Shown here: positions 32,473 to 42,529 of the stretch, one piece after another
Layout of the letters: each line of letters opens with the position of its first letter
Position numbering within the stretch: position 1 is the first letter of the stretch
DNA from: Patella vulgata
Taxonomy: Eukaryota > Mollusca > Gastropoda > Patellidae
Length of the DNA: 64,000 nucleotides
Assembly: GCF_932274485.2 (NCBI RefSeq)
Contig: NC_065881.2
Coordinates: 77,812,702 to 77,876,701, forward strand
Reading direction: 5' to 3'
The notes under the pieces: model-generated
Told to the model about the DNA's origin: nothing
Databases searched by the model: none
The model's input: the letters and a program-made list of their open reading frames with translations, nothing else
Translations under genes and position numbers: made by a program

Positions 32473-33168
32473 TATTGACGCAATGCCAGATCTTATGATA
32501 CAGCGCGCGCATGCTAACCAGTAAATATCGCAGACTAACGATGGCACCGAGAGTTGATTTAATATCCAGTTAATAATTTAGATAACTTTTCAGGCCCAAA
32601 GAAAGACCTGCAATAGGCAGATTTATCTCTTGCATAATACAAGTTTTTTAAAATCTCTATTTTATATAATTAAAACTATATAAAATAGAGATTTTTCGGA
32701 TCACGGACCTCGCATGACACATTGACGCTAGTTTCAAAAGTTTCCTGTACAAATTTGGTCTTGGAATTTAGGAAATTGAATAAAAAAAATATGTGTGTCA
32801 CAGTGTGTGTCATTGTTTTGAGAAAATGTGCAACAGTATGATTAAAGGCACACCCGTTAACCATTCGGGCACCCTGCAGCAACCCCACTATAAAATTAGA
32901 AGCTCTGAGAAAATACTGTTGCTCATTTATTAGGTGAACACATGATAGCATTAGAATGGAGTGGGGCCAAAACTACGGCAACGCTTCGCAAATTTGTTTA
33001 TTCGATGAATGTAGAAGAAAAAAAAATATCCACCCTCCCTGGACCCCCATGGTCACGTGCCTGGTTAATCGTATGAAGTGCGGAAAAACCAATTCAGCTT
33101 GAAAGCAATGAATGAGTTGTAACCATTCGGCGTGCTTTTGCGATTAGGAACTGAACTGTAGGCTAAAC
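32473..33168. other. Repeat scraps and unassigned sequence
   Basis: A reverse SINE-2 head scrap (TTGACGCAATGCCAGATC, TTATGATACAGCGCGCG) lies at 32475-32520. A TTTAAAGAT-family MITE end (AAAGACCTGCAATAGGCAG, TCTTGCATAATACAAG) lies at about 32595-32660. The palindrome AAATCTCTATTTTATATA / TATATAAAATAGAGATTT follows at 32651-32694. Confidence 0.6.
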
Positions 33169-33171
33169 TAA

Positions 33172-34023
33172 AGCCTGGCGCACACTATGCGAAAACTTAA
33201 GCGACGGGTTTGGCGACACAACATAAGTGAAGTGAGCACACTACACGACGCATTTTAGTCGTCATCGCGTTGAATAATTCAATTAATAACCTTTTGTTTC
33301 TTACATGATGATCATGCGGCGACATCGCCTTCTTAGTTCAACGCCGGTGGAGTGCAGTGCGTTTATAGTAATTCAAGTAACGAGCTCAAATCTGGGGACT
33401 CTTGTATATATAGAAAATAGGCTACGTGAGCATGAGTCCAGAAATATTCCAGAGTATCCTAAATATAATTAATCCTCATTACCAAACAAACAACCGAGAT
33501 GGGACAACCAATAAGCCCAGGAGAGTGATTGAACGTCACCCTCCATTTTCTTGCTACAGGTACTGCCCCCTCCCCCAAACGCTCATTCTAAGTACCATCT
33601 ATGAATCCTACGATTATATTATTATTAAGTATATTGGTATTCAAACGGAAGAATCCACTGGGCCTACCATGTATACGACAGCTCACACATTTAATAAGTG
33701 CCAGAATTGCAAACTTAATTTCAATTAGTTAGGCCTAAATTAGACTACCCGAGCCACTGACTTATATGCAACAGATAAAAAATCCGAGAAACCTTGTGTG
33801 TGGATATGTCCCTTGAGAAGAATAACCAAAAATGATTGGTTTAATAGGTGAATTTATTTTTATGGTTGTCGCTTAACTTGTGGCCGAGTAGAGCACATTA
33901 TACGATTTGTTGCCGACGAAGCGACGACTTGGGCGTTCATATCAAACGAAAAATCGCGAGTTTTTGATTTTTCATCGTCGGAGACCGAAATCGCCAATGT
34001 CGTCGCGTAGTGTGAGCCAGGCT
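33172..34023. mobile_element. Non-autonomous PIF/Harbinger-like element (852 bp)
   Basis: The ends AGCCTGGCGCACACTATGCG and CGCGTAGTGTGAGCCAGGCT are inverted repeats of about 20 bp. A 3-bp TAA repeat flanks it (33169-33171 and 34024-34026), as expected for PIF/Harbinger. CGACG-rich subterminal words (GACGACGCATTTTAGTCGTC) point the same way. No transposase open frame is present. Confidence 0.72.
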
Positions 34024-34119
34024 TAAAGGCTTTCATCACAAACTTTGTGTAATTGTTAACTATTTTTATTATGCAATACAAGTTCGAGTGGATACAACTT
34101 CAACCACGCCCTTATTTTC

Positions 34120-35310
34120 TCTTTGACATGGAGGAGTTACCTCCCATGCAAACTGCTGCAATAATATTGTATGGGAAGCAACTCCGGATACTGGTATGGC
34201 TAAAAATCGTGTTCCAGATCATTTCACTTCCAGACAATTCTTACGGTTTGACTGTATTTTTATGGACCTTATTTTCATTAGTTTATTGCGATTACAATTG
34301 AATAACGTATGTTATAATGAAAAGTAAGTGCAGGAGAACCTCACCACACACAACATCCAATTGACAGACCTTTTTTGTCCATCATTAAACGTTTGGCTAG
34401 ATGAAATTAAATAGGGTTTCACATCTTAATAGTCGCACCAATTAGAAAAAATGAAAACAGGCATAGACTATGCCATGCAGTGTGTCTATGACTGGAAAAT
34501 TTGCTCTGATGCCTGGTTGTGGGGAATTATCTACACTTATTTTGAATTCCAGCTGTAAAGGGATTTTTAACGTGCTGTCTGCAGGGGGTAAGGGATGAGG
34601 GAGGGGTTGGATTAATTGAGAGAAGTTGGGGGATAAGTATGTTCCGCATCAAAATGTTTATCCTCATTGATATTAAGTAGATAGGCCTAATGTCATTCAC
34701 CACTTACATCCTTTTCTTTCTTTCCTGGGGGGGGGGGGGGCATGTTCAATAATCGTAAGATCTGTCATTATTAAGTCAAGCGGTGTGGTTTCAACCCCAA
34801 GCTGGAACGTGACAAAGAGTAGGGTTGCCATCCAAACTTTTCTGTGATCCTCTCCCAGGGATTAAGACCCTTCACCTAGTCTAGTTTGTGTCAAGTGCAC
34901 ATTAAACCCCATTTCTCTCTTTGCCTATGGATGCAGGTAAATACTGGCGAAATTGGTCAAAAAACAGTTATTTTGTAATTAATCCATTTTATTGTAACAA
35001 TTTGCTAGGCACAAAATCAAAGGATTAAATGTCAGATCTTGACATACATAGTTTTTACAACTTTTCAGTTAAACTTTAAATTAACAATAACAATGATCCA
35101 ACATTGAACAAACAATAACTATATACACGGTAACATTCACAATTGAATTACTTTGAATTAACAACCGCAACGATCGAACATTGAACAAAAACTAAACTAT
35201 ATACATTGCAACAGTCTCAGTCCATACAATACATACTGGTAAAGTCCTTCATTACCATTGAAATAATAAAATGAGCAAAATTCATATCCTGTTTGTTTTC
35301 ACGATCACAT
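34120..35310. repeat. Duplicated flank of the HSP70 unit, copy A
   Basis: Collinear blocks also occur at about 42530-44190: TATTGTATGGGAAGCAACTC, GAGAACCTCACCACACACA, AGGGTTTCACATCTTAATAG (an old reverse SINE-1), AAAATGTTTATCCTCATTG, an old SINE-2 at about 34735-34925, and CACAAAATCAAAGGATTAAA. The flank was therefore part of the ancestral duplication that produced the two HSP70 genes. It is much more diverged than the genes themselves. Confidence 0.82.
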
Positions 35311-35314
35311 AAGG

Positions 35315-35320
35315 TTTATT
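35315..35320 (-). terminator. HSP70 copy A poly(A) signal
   Basis: AATAAA on the minus strand, about 135 bp past the stop codon. The same signal and its context (ATAAACCT) are kept at 44198-44203 in copy B. Confidence 0.6.
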
Positions 35321-35452
35321 GACAAAATAAGTCAAGTTTGTAATTTTAATACTGAGTATAAAACAGATCGGGCATGAAAGCATACTATATCACAAATAGG
35401 ACAAGAAGTGGCACGATACACACATAATTTGTTTATAAAGGCGTTCGAGCAC

Positions 35453-37375
35453 TTAGTCCACTTCTTCAACTGTAGGTCCCTGACCACCACCAGATTGGTG
35501 CTGTCCCTGTCCACCTTGTCCACCAGCACTCTGGCCATGTAATTTACTCATGATAGGAGAACAGACTTTCTGTAGTTCATTTTTTTTATAGTCATATTCA
35601 TCCACATCAGCTAAAGCGTTTTGATCTAACCATTTAATGGTGTCATCACAAGCTTTTGTAACAGCGTCTTTGTCCCCGGAGTCTAATTTAACTCCCGCAT
35701 CATCAACAGCTTGTTTAATAGAGTACACATAGGATTCAAGTTGATTTCTAGCAGTCATTTTTGCTCTCTGTTTTTCATCTTCGTCCTTGTATTTCTCAGC
35801 TTCGTTTACCATTCGTTCAATCTCCTCCCGACTTAATCTTCCTTTATTATTTGTAATGGTGATTTTATTGGATTTACCAGTACTCTTGTCCACTGCAGAC
35901 ACATTTAAGATTCCGTTGGCATCAATGTCAAAGGTAACATCAATCTGAGGAACACCTCTGGGTGCTGGAGGAATTCCCGAGAGCTCAAATTTTCCTAACT
36001 GGTTGTTGTCTTTGGTCATAGCTCTTTCACCTTCAAATACCTGAATAGAGACACCAGGCTGGTTATCTGAATAAGTTGTAAAGGTGTTGCTAGCTTTTGC
36101 AGGGATTCTGGTATTGCGTTCAATAAGTTTCGTCATGACTCCACCAGCTGTTTCAATTCCAAGGGAAAGAGGTGCCACATCGACCAACAGTACATCTTTG
36201 ATAGCATCACTAGTGTCACCGGTTAGGATAGCCGCTTGGACAGCAGCACCATATGCTACAGCTTCATCGGGATTGATAGATTTGTTCAATTCTTTTCCAT
36301 TCATAAAATCTTGGAGAAGTTTCTGAATCTTAGGGATTCTGGTAGATCCTCCAACCAGCACAACTTCGTGAATTTTGGATTTATCCAATTTTGCATCATT
36401 CAAAGCTTTCTCCACTGGTTCCATAGTGCCACGGAACAAGTCAGAGCACAAGTCTTCAAATCTTGCTCGCGAAATCTTTGTGTAAAAGTCAATTCCTTCA
36501 AACAGTGAATCTATCTCAATACTGGCTTCAGCACTGCTGGAAAGAGTTCGTTTAGCTCTTTCGCAGCTCGTTCTCAGCCGTCGTAAAGCTCTGGAATTTT
36601 TGGACATGTCTTTTTTGTACTTTCTTTGGAATTCTTGTATAAAATGCTGTACCATTCTCTGATCAAAATCTTCTCCTCCAAGATGGGTATCTCCTGCCGT
36701 AGATTTGACTTCAAACAAAGACCCTTCATCAATGGTTAAAATGGACACATCAAAGGTTCCACCTCCAAGATCAAATATCAAAACGTTTTTCTCTCCTGCT
36801 AGGTTTTTGTCTAATCCATAGGCTAAAGCTGCGGCAGTTGGTTCATTGATGATTCTCAAAACATTGAGACCGGCAATGGCGCCTGCATCTTTGGTAGCCT
36901 GTCTCTGAGAGTCATTAAAATATGCAGGCACAGTAATAACTGCAGATTTAATCTTCTGGCCCATATAGGCTTCGGCGGTTTCTTTCATCTTGGTCAAAAC
37001 CATGGAGCTGATTTCTTCTGGGGAGAAAATTTTCATTTCATTTTTATATTCGGCTTGTACTTTCGGTTTGCCCCCATCACTAATAACTTTGAAAGGCCAG
37101 TGTTTCATATCCTTCTGTACAGTGTCATCAGTGAATTTTCTTCCAATGAGTCGTTTAGCATCGAAAATTGTGTTACTTGGATTTAAGGCAACTTGGTTTT
37201 TTGCAGCATCGCCTATGAGTCTCTCAGAATCCGTGAATGCAACGTAACTTGGAGTTGTGCGGTTACCTTGGTCGTTGGCGATGATTTCCACTTTGCCATG
37301 CTGGAATACACCGACGCAGGAATACGTTGTACCTAAATCAATTCCGACAGCTATTTCCTTGGCACTGGCAGGCAT
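35453..37375 (-). CDS. HSP70: Heat shock protein 70, cytosolic inducible type, copy A
   Basis: The 640-residue ATP-dependent chaperone is complete and uninterrupted. The nucleotide-binding domain (about residues 1-385) carries IDLGTTYS (12-19), [14 protein letters not shown] (about 200-213) and [13 protein letters not shown] (about 337-349). The substrate-binding domain and helical lid follow. A GGQGGQ-rich tail ends in EEVD, the cytosolic TPR-cochaperone anchor. It binds exposed hydrophobic segments and refolds clients with J-domain and nucleotide-exchange partners. The lack of introns, together with a TATA box and a perfect heat shock element upstream, marks a stress-induced gene. It differs from copy B only by an SA insertion after MPA, Ala for Gly in DKNLAGEK, and Ile for Val in CSPIMSKL. 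The start codon is the first in frame after the promoter and matches the family N terminus. Confidence 0.98.
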   Translation of the reverse strand: MPASAKEIAVGIDLGTTYSCVGVFQHGKVEIIANDQGNRTTPSYVAFTDSERLIGDAAKNQVALNPSNTIFDAKRLIGRKFTDDTVQKDMKHWPFKVISDGGKPKVQAEYKNEMKIFSPEEISSMVLTKMKETAEAYMGQKIKSAVITVPAYFNDSQRQATKDAGAIAGLNVLRIINEPTAAALAYGLDKNLAGEKNVLIFDLGGGTFDVSILTIDEGSLFEVKSTAGDTHLGGEDFDQRMVQHFIQEFQRKYKKDMSKNSRALRRLRTSCERAKRTLSSSAEASIEIDSLFEGIDFYTKISRARFEDLCSDLFRGTMEPVEKALNDAKLDKSKIHEVVLVGGSTRIPKIQKLLQDFMNGKELNKSINPDEAVAYGAAVQAAILTGDTSDAIKDVLLVDVAPLSLGIETAGGVMTKLIERNTRIPAKASNTFTTYSDNQPGVSIQVFEGERAMTKDNNQLGKFELSGIPPAPRGVPQIDVTFDIDANGILNVSAVDKSTGKSNKITITNNKGRLSREEIERMVNEAEKYKDEDEKQRAKMTARNQLESYVYSIKQAVDDAGVKLDSGDKDAVTKACDDTIKWLDQNALADVDEYDYKKNELQKVCSPIMSKLHGQSAGGQGGQGQHQSGGGQGPTVEEVD

Positions 37376-37583
37376 TTTGTAATTTTCACTTTTCTGTCTA
37401 TATTAAAAACTTCCTTAAAATGCACTTTAATTTGTTTCTAGTATTCGTAATACAAAGTTCTTCTTTCACTTTTTGTGATTTCGAGCTAAGATTTAGTCTC
37501 TCTTCTTCTGAATTGTCTTAAACTTTCACAAATCGTCTGTGCGCTTGTTAACTAATTTCTGCCGCTTTACATTCACAAGCGGT

Positions 37584-37589
37584 TTTATA
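37584..37589 (-). promoter_or_regulatory. TATA box, HSP70 copy A
   Basis: TATAAA (within CATATAAAACCGC on the minus strand) lies about 210 bp before the start codon. This predicts transcription from near 37557 and a 5' leader of about 180 bases. Copy B has TATAAA in the matching place. Confidence 0.85.
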
Positions 37590-37628
37590 TGCTTAATGCA
37601 AAAGTCTTGAATAGACAGGAATAGACAG

Positions 37629-37646
37629 GAATATTCTGGAACGTTC
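37629..37646 (-). promoter_or_regulatory. Heat shock element, four perfect units, HSP70 copy A
   Basis: GAATATTCTGGAACGTTC consists of four alternating GAA/TTC pentamer cores with exact 2-base spacing, the optimal binding site for a heat shock factor trimer. It sits 40 bp upstream of the TATA box. Confidence 0.95.
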
Positions 37647-37682
37647 ATGCATATTCAAGCGCGGTGGTTCTTTATCTATTAC

Positions 37683-37752
37683 GTAAACAAAGGCACCGAT
37701 TGGCTAGAACATGTCTGATCTAACAACGATGATGTCATAGTAGGGGATTTCC
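37683..37752 (-). promoter_or_regulatory. Conserved distal promoter module, HSP70 copy A
   Basis: Within 70 bp lie GTAAACAA (37683-37690, forkhead/FOXO type), ATTGG (37699-37703, CCAAT box on the coding strand), TGATGTCA (37730-37737, CRE/AP-1 type) and GGGGATTTCC (37743-37752, matching the NF-kB/Rel consensus). The module is kept in copy B and in both promoter relics at 48.6 and 49.5 kb. Factor names are inferred from motif match only. Confidence 0.6.
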
Positions 37753-37775
37753 ATCTAAGGGAAACAACTCGTGGT

Positions 37776-37783
37776 TTCGAGAA
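37776..37783 (-). promoter_or_regulatory. Distal two-unit heat shock element, copy A
   Basis: TTCGAGAA, two inverted pentamer cores, lies 130 bp above the main heat shock element. It is kept in copy B (46684-46691) and as TTCCAGAA in the relics. Confidence 0.55.
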
Positions 37784-37860
37784 AAATCTAGCTCGGTGAA
37801 CGACAAATAACTTTGTTGTTTACTACTTTGAAACCGTTCCAGGTTCTGGTTTAAAGGTCA

Positions 37861-38826
37861 GATCACATTCACAAGTTAATTTATTCTGGAAATAATTTCT
37901 CCACAAATGTATATACATCCACCGTATCCATGTTAATTATTGAATTAAGTATACACGACCCATCGATTAAAATAGCTTAGTCTCTAACTCAATATCATCC
38001 AAAGTCTTCAACATTGAAAACACGAATTATTTGTCAATTTAGATCAACATTGATGTTCTGATCTTACCGGGAAAAGATGGGCTTCTGATATCCAATATTT
38101 AAGACAAAATAAACATTTTACCATTGGTACACGAATCGTGTACCATAATGCGTTTCAGCGCCATTTGTAACACGGAACTCGAAGAACAAGGCTAGACATA
38201 TTCCACAAGTCATGTCAAACGGTGACGTCATATTCTTATCTGGAGAGCATGCGCATTTAATAACCAGACGCTAGAGATTGCCATTCGATTGAGACTTCTG
38301 GTGTATTTCCCCAAACATAACTGATTTGAAATTAGGGTAAAAACGGAAACGATTGAATGTAAATCAGTTTATATACATTCATATTACATTATTATTTGCG
38401 TTGCGACCCATTTGTGTCAATTTCTAGATCCCAAATATTAGCGACTTAGCTCCTTTAAATTCTAACTAATCTCTATTAACTCTATAGACCTTTTGTGTAG
38501 GCCTACGTCTTTAACAAACACTGAAACAGTGAAACACACAAAACTAAACCGTGCAGCTGCGACGGGCGGCCTTTAAACATAAGTAATAATTAATCATAGC
38601 CTACAAAGATAGTATCTATTAAGTAAGGAATGTTGTGTTGTATGTTTACTATAGCAAGTGGGTTATAACGTTGTTATTGTTAGCGCAAGTGGGTTATAAC
38701 GTTGTTATTGTTAGCAACTTTCCAATGTAAAAAACTTTAAAAAAAAATATCAGTCTCTCTTCCGCCCCCCCCCCAACGCGACACGACACGACACGAAACA
38801 CAGACTAAGTAGTCATACATTTAGAA
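37861..38826. repeat. Upstream flank of HSP70 copy A with inserted pieces
   Basis: 37861-37990 and 38560-38826 align with the flank of copy B (CCATGTTAATTATTGAATTAAG; AATTAATCATAGCCTAC; CATTTAGAAAGGTTATTTAA). In between lies the right half of a TTAAAGG MITE (about 38266-38458, ending CTCCTTTAA) that copy B lacks. A palindrome TGGTACACGA / TCGTGTACCA is at 38125-38145. A 31-bp unit (GCAAGTGGGTTATAACGTTG, then TTATTGTTAGC) is doubled at 38654-38715. Confidence 0.65.
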
Positions 38827-39065
38827 AGGTTATTTAAAGATGAGGTATATATATTATTAAAAGTTAAAGATGCATTATGTAAGAGCTATATCTGGCTTTT
38901 GCAGGTCTTTATTTTAGCTTCAAATATTATTTAGACAATTATTCAGTACCAACCCTATAATAGACTCTCTAGACCATCGGATGGCCGAGATATAATTGGA
39001 TTGAAAGACAATATAATTTAATTTTAAAATGGTGAATCAAGACTATTCTCGATTGTCATGTACCG
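38827..39065. mobile_element. TTTAAAGAT-family MITE, partial, shared by both HSP70 units
   Basis: ATTTAAAGATGAGGTATAT, GGCTTTTGCAGGTCTTTATT, TAGCTTCAAATATTA and CTCTAGACCATCGGATG parallel the copy at 47197-47595. It therefore predates the HSP70 duplication. Confidence 0.7.
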
Positions 39066-39354
39066 ACTGAACGACAGAACTTATGATCTAAAGCGCACAC
39101 ATTTGACCAGTCGAGGGGTGATTGATCATAGTCCTAACACATCCAACAATGTCAAAAATTTCATCACAGCCCTAATTTACAACAACAAACTCAATTTTAC
39201 TTCATTAAATATAAATTTATTATAACAATCTAATTGGTCAAAACTCATACTGTCAATTAACATTTACAGCATTTTCATGCCAATAAATGAATAAAACCTA
39301 TTTATCCATCTCTTGATTCACATTGCAATCTTATGACGGATTCACACCTGATGC
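39066..39354. other. Unassigned, with SINE-2 scrap
   Basis: ACCGACTGAACGACAGAAC and TTATGATCTAAAGCGCACAC at 39061-39105 is a reverse SINE-2 head. Nothing else is supported. Confidence 0.5.
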
Positions 39355-39592
39355 ATCGCATCATGTATCATAAGGTCTGTAATTGAGTCAACTGGAGTGG
39401 TTTTGATTCCCTGGTTGTATGTGACAAGGAGTTGGGTCGCCTGTCCAACTTCATGGGTTTTCTCCGGTTTCCTCCCACTAAAGACCCCTACACGCAAGCA
39501 AATGATTGAAATAAAATTGAACCATATCTTAGTCCTGAAATAACCTAGTTTGTGCAAGTGGATGTTAAACCCCATCTTCCTCTCTCTATTGT
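39355..39592 (+). mobile_element. SINE-2 copy, head-truncated
   Basis: ATGTATCATAAGGTCTGTAA, TTGAGTCAACTGGAGTGG, CTCCGGTTTCCTCCCACT and GTGGATGTTAAACCCCATC plus CT tail. Confidence 0.85.
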
Positions 39593-40246
39593 ATATGTTT
39601 ACACACAAATAGCACTATTCGCGACTTGTCATGCATAGTCATCGAACATTTTTGGGCCTCAGAGAACAGAATATTGTGTAGGATACGGGACTGTCAAACT
39701 CTTTTCTGAACATACAATAGGCAGATTTAAGTGTCATCTGCATTATCTACCCAGGTCTGTATTTTGTTGTATATCCTTTTTCTGGCATAAGGCGTGAAAT
39801 GTCTATTTGAATGGATGATGAATTATACTTTCTTCTTCTGAACTTGCATTTTGAACTACATGTACCCCCAATTTTGATAAATTTTGAAACTGTTTGACGA
39901 TTTATGTTGTAAAATGTTTACTTAGTTTGCGTTGACTGAAGTACTGTTCAAGGACTTTTGTTGCAGCCATTTTTGTACTTGTGTACAAGGGTTGAAATGT
40001 TTTCAAGATATCAATTTGGTTATTTTCATTTTTAGTTAACAGATCAAAAAAGGCTATACACTTTCTTGGTGAAGCTGATTCTACAATATTTGTGACAACT
40101 TCCGCAAACTTCCAAGGTACTTGGGGTTATGATTTCTTCACCTTACTACAGGTGATTTTTTAAATTGTATTTTTTTTACTTTGTAAGAATTGACTGTTAG
40201 CTGTCGTTGTCATTTTGTTTCCTTTTCCGTTTAATTATTTATTTTC

Positions 40247-40606
40247 CTTGTGGCTATGTGGGTAAGATGCTGGCTCGCTAGCCTGGAGGTCGGGTGTTCG
40301 ATCCCTGCATTGGCCGAGAAAGTTCATCCAGATTTTCCGCCGTGGTTTCCCCTTGTCAGTGATGCAGGACGGAGGGCCTGACAAGGACAGCTGTCTAGGT
40401 GTTCGCATGGGATGAAAAACCGAGGTCCCGTGTACATATTGACATGCACGTAAAAGATCCCTTGGCAGTTGGGATTCGATATAAGAGTAGGCCGTAGCGC
40501 TGCTGCCCGGGCAAAATTTCACTCATAGCACACTGTATGGCGTATGCCCGTCTTCATTAGCCCAGTTAAGGAGCAGAACAGTAGGACGTTAAACCCCATT
40601 TCATAT
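40247..40606 (+). mobile_element. SINE-1, full length, inside the decayed gene
   Basis: TTGTGGCTATGTGGGTAAG head, GGTGTTCGATCCCTGC B box, complete body and GACGTTAAACCCCATTTC end. It lies antisense within the pseudogene at 39770-41213. Confidence 0.92.
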
Positions 40607-40610
40607 CTTT

Positions 40611-40832
40611 CGAAGAACGCTAGATCGGCGACGGCCCTGCACATTTTAGCAGATATGACGTCATATGTGGAGTGTGGGTTAGGGTTAGGACGTGCAGACT
40701 TCGTCAAAGTCTCGAGATGTAAACAGGGCCAGCGCTAACCCTAACCCGGGACCAAGTCTAACCCTTACCCTAACGCACAAATCCACATATGACGTCACAT
40801 GTGCAGCACCGTCTCCGATCTAGCGTTCTCCT
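40611..40832. mobile_element. Foldback element with telomere-like core
   Basis: The arms GAACGCTAGATCGGCGACGG and CCGTCTCCGATCTAGCGTTC are inverted. They are followed inward by GACGTCATATGTGGA and TCCACATATGACGTCA, giving arms of about 60-70 bp. Next to the loop lie GGGTTAGGGTTAGGACG and CGCTAACCCTAACCC with TAACCCTTACCCTAACGC, runs of the TTAGGG telomere word. No coding sequence. Confidence 0.85.
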
Positions 40833-41249
40833 TCTCTTTCTCTCTTATTCTGCATAATTTTTGGGGCTCTAACCGACTTCTGTAACCTTTTTTATACTCC
40901 CTCCAATATTCACGTCTATCATTTACGTTTTTTTCTTGTGCCAGTGAATCTTGGAAGTGGCAATTTGACTACAAGCGGTTGCAAAGTGGTTGTCAGTGGT
41001 TTTCTTTGCAGCTCGAAACTTCTGAACTCATTCTACTGTTTTTTGTCTGCTTACATCAGCAATTTTTTGCATCTTTTTGTCGCCTTCTTCTGAAAGTCTT
41101 TTTACCTTTTGACGGTATACTTTAGCTCTAGTTTTTTGTTTTTCCAGGTATTCTGCATACTTCTGTGGATTGGTTTCTTTCAGTGTGGAACGGTAGTTTT
41201 TAGGCTTTGCCATCTTGTAAATTCTGTAAATATTAATAAAATTTGTCAA

Positions 41250-41845
41250 ATACTTTGTGTTACATGTATTTTTTTAAAACTTGTTGCTTTGCCAGTTGTC
41301 TTATTTATTGTAAATATACGGTACACTTTAAATTGGTATCAACATGACCTTATCAGATCTGCATAATAAATAAAAAGTGAAAAGTAGGCCTAGCAAAAAA
41401 TGAAGCTTCATGATCCATCAAAAGGTGTGGTGTTTCGCTGAGTTAATACGGCTCATCAGGAACTGCTCAATGAAGGCCAATGCTATAGACCGCCAGTTCC
41501 AAAAGGAATCACCCTTTGTGCATTATTTACAATGATCCAGTGTTGTGCTACACAGGTAATCTGTCAAAATCGAAAGAAATCACTGTCCGTCTGGGTCACG
41601 CCCACTACGTACCAAAAACGCTAACGTAACATTTTCGGACAGAAAACTATAAAAATGGCATAACGATATCCTACCTGTTGTCAGTGGTTGTCACATTACC
41701 CAGGTACCCAGGTACCCGTCTCCTGCTTGGATGATCGTCACTGATCTCTATTATTTATAGAGATCAGTGCACGTCGTCTGCAATGCCAATAGTTATTCAA
41801 ATTCCATCGCGTAAATATATGTAGCCGAAACGAAATATTAAAAAT
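41250..41845. other. Unassigned stretch
   Basis: The only structure is a short doubled word CCCAGGTACCCAGGTACCCG (41699-41718) and a palindromic ATAGAGATCAGTG / CACTGATCTCTAT pair at about 41727-41768. Confidence 0.45.
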
Positions 41846-41849
41846 ACAT

Positions 41850-42368
41850 TAGTTAAGATTTTAATAAAGAGTTGGCCATTATTGATATAACAGTTAAAAA
41901 ATAGATCATAAAAAGAGAAAATATTGAAAATTTCAGTCAAATTACTTTATTTTGAACGAAGTTATCATTGTTGCAATTTTGGATGAGAAATAAGCATCAA
42001 CTGTCTCCGCACCGTCCCCGACTATTGCCGATCGTTTGATTGGCAGACGATAACTCCACCCACATATTCTCAATTATCTAATAACATTTGCGATGCCTAT
42101 GGTACCCTCGATTATCAGTCCTTTCATTGGCAGACTCCGGTAGTGATGTCGGTGATTAACGGTAAACCTTATCTTGGTCAGTCATTTAATGATTTAGTTA
42201 TTAAATGGGCGACTGTTTAAAGCCAAGCTGTATCCAATCGAGCCAAGGGTCTACAGAGTTGATGTCAGACTCGTTATGTAAATAAAGGTCTTATTAATAA
42301 TTTCTATAACATTTGAAGCCTATAGAAAGACTAAGTGCATATTTAACTCTTAACTAATGTGTCTTTAA
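41850..42368. mobile_element. TTTAAAGAT-family MITE, about 520 bp
   Basis: It is collinear with 30497-31018: AATAAAGAGTTGGCCATT, CAGTCAAATTACTTTATT, CGATCGTTTGATTGGCAGAC, TAACGGTAAACCTTATCTTGG, and an end ACTCTTAACTAATGTGTCTT / TAA. Confidence 0.82.
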
Positions 42369-42529
42369 CTTACTATGAAACGGTTATAAAGTGTGGTAAA
42401 AAAAATTATTAAAAAAATCAACATGGATGCAAGGAATACATATTGTCGGAATGTTTTTGCGCAGAGGAACTGCATAGTAAGCTAAAAAAACCAAAAAAAA
42501 AGCCGAACAAAACTTGGACATAGAGAAGT

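Larger units (their letters stand above)
39770..41213 (-). pseudogene. Decayed gene for a lysine/arginine-rich protein, interrupted by a SINE and a foldback element
   Basis: On the minus strand the remnant starts with MAKPKNYRSTLKETNPQKYA, EYLEKQKTRAKVYRQKVKRL (41213 to about 41031). It continues in shifted frames with DRREYWREYKKGYRSRLEPQ and KLCRIREKEKENAR (about 40925-40828), and resumes beyond the inserts with PWKFAEVVTNIVESASPRKC, IAFFDLL and VLEQYFSQRKLSKHFTT (about 40119-39905), then KQFQNLSKLGVHVVQNASSE. Stops and frame changes separate the pieces (for example a TGA after SRQKTVE and a TAA after KHFTT), so it is not functional as read. The basic KYxxYLxKxKxRxKxYR start and the SPRK block look like a multicopy invertebrate gene family of unknown role, perhaps transposon-derived. 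That family link is from memory of the pattern and is uncertain. Confidence 0.6.

Noticed and set aside
36084-37247. Plus-strand open frames of 80-90 codons across HSP70 copy A (and the equal ones at 44718-46178 in copy B).
   Set aside because: They are antisense shadows of the HSP70 coding sequence. They are repeated in both copies only because the gene is repeated.
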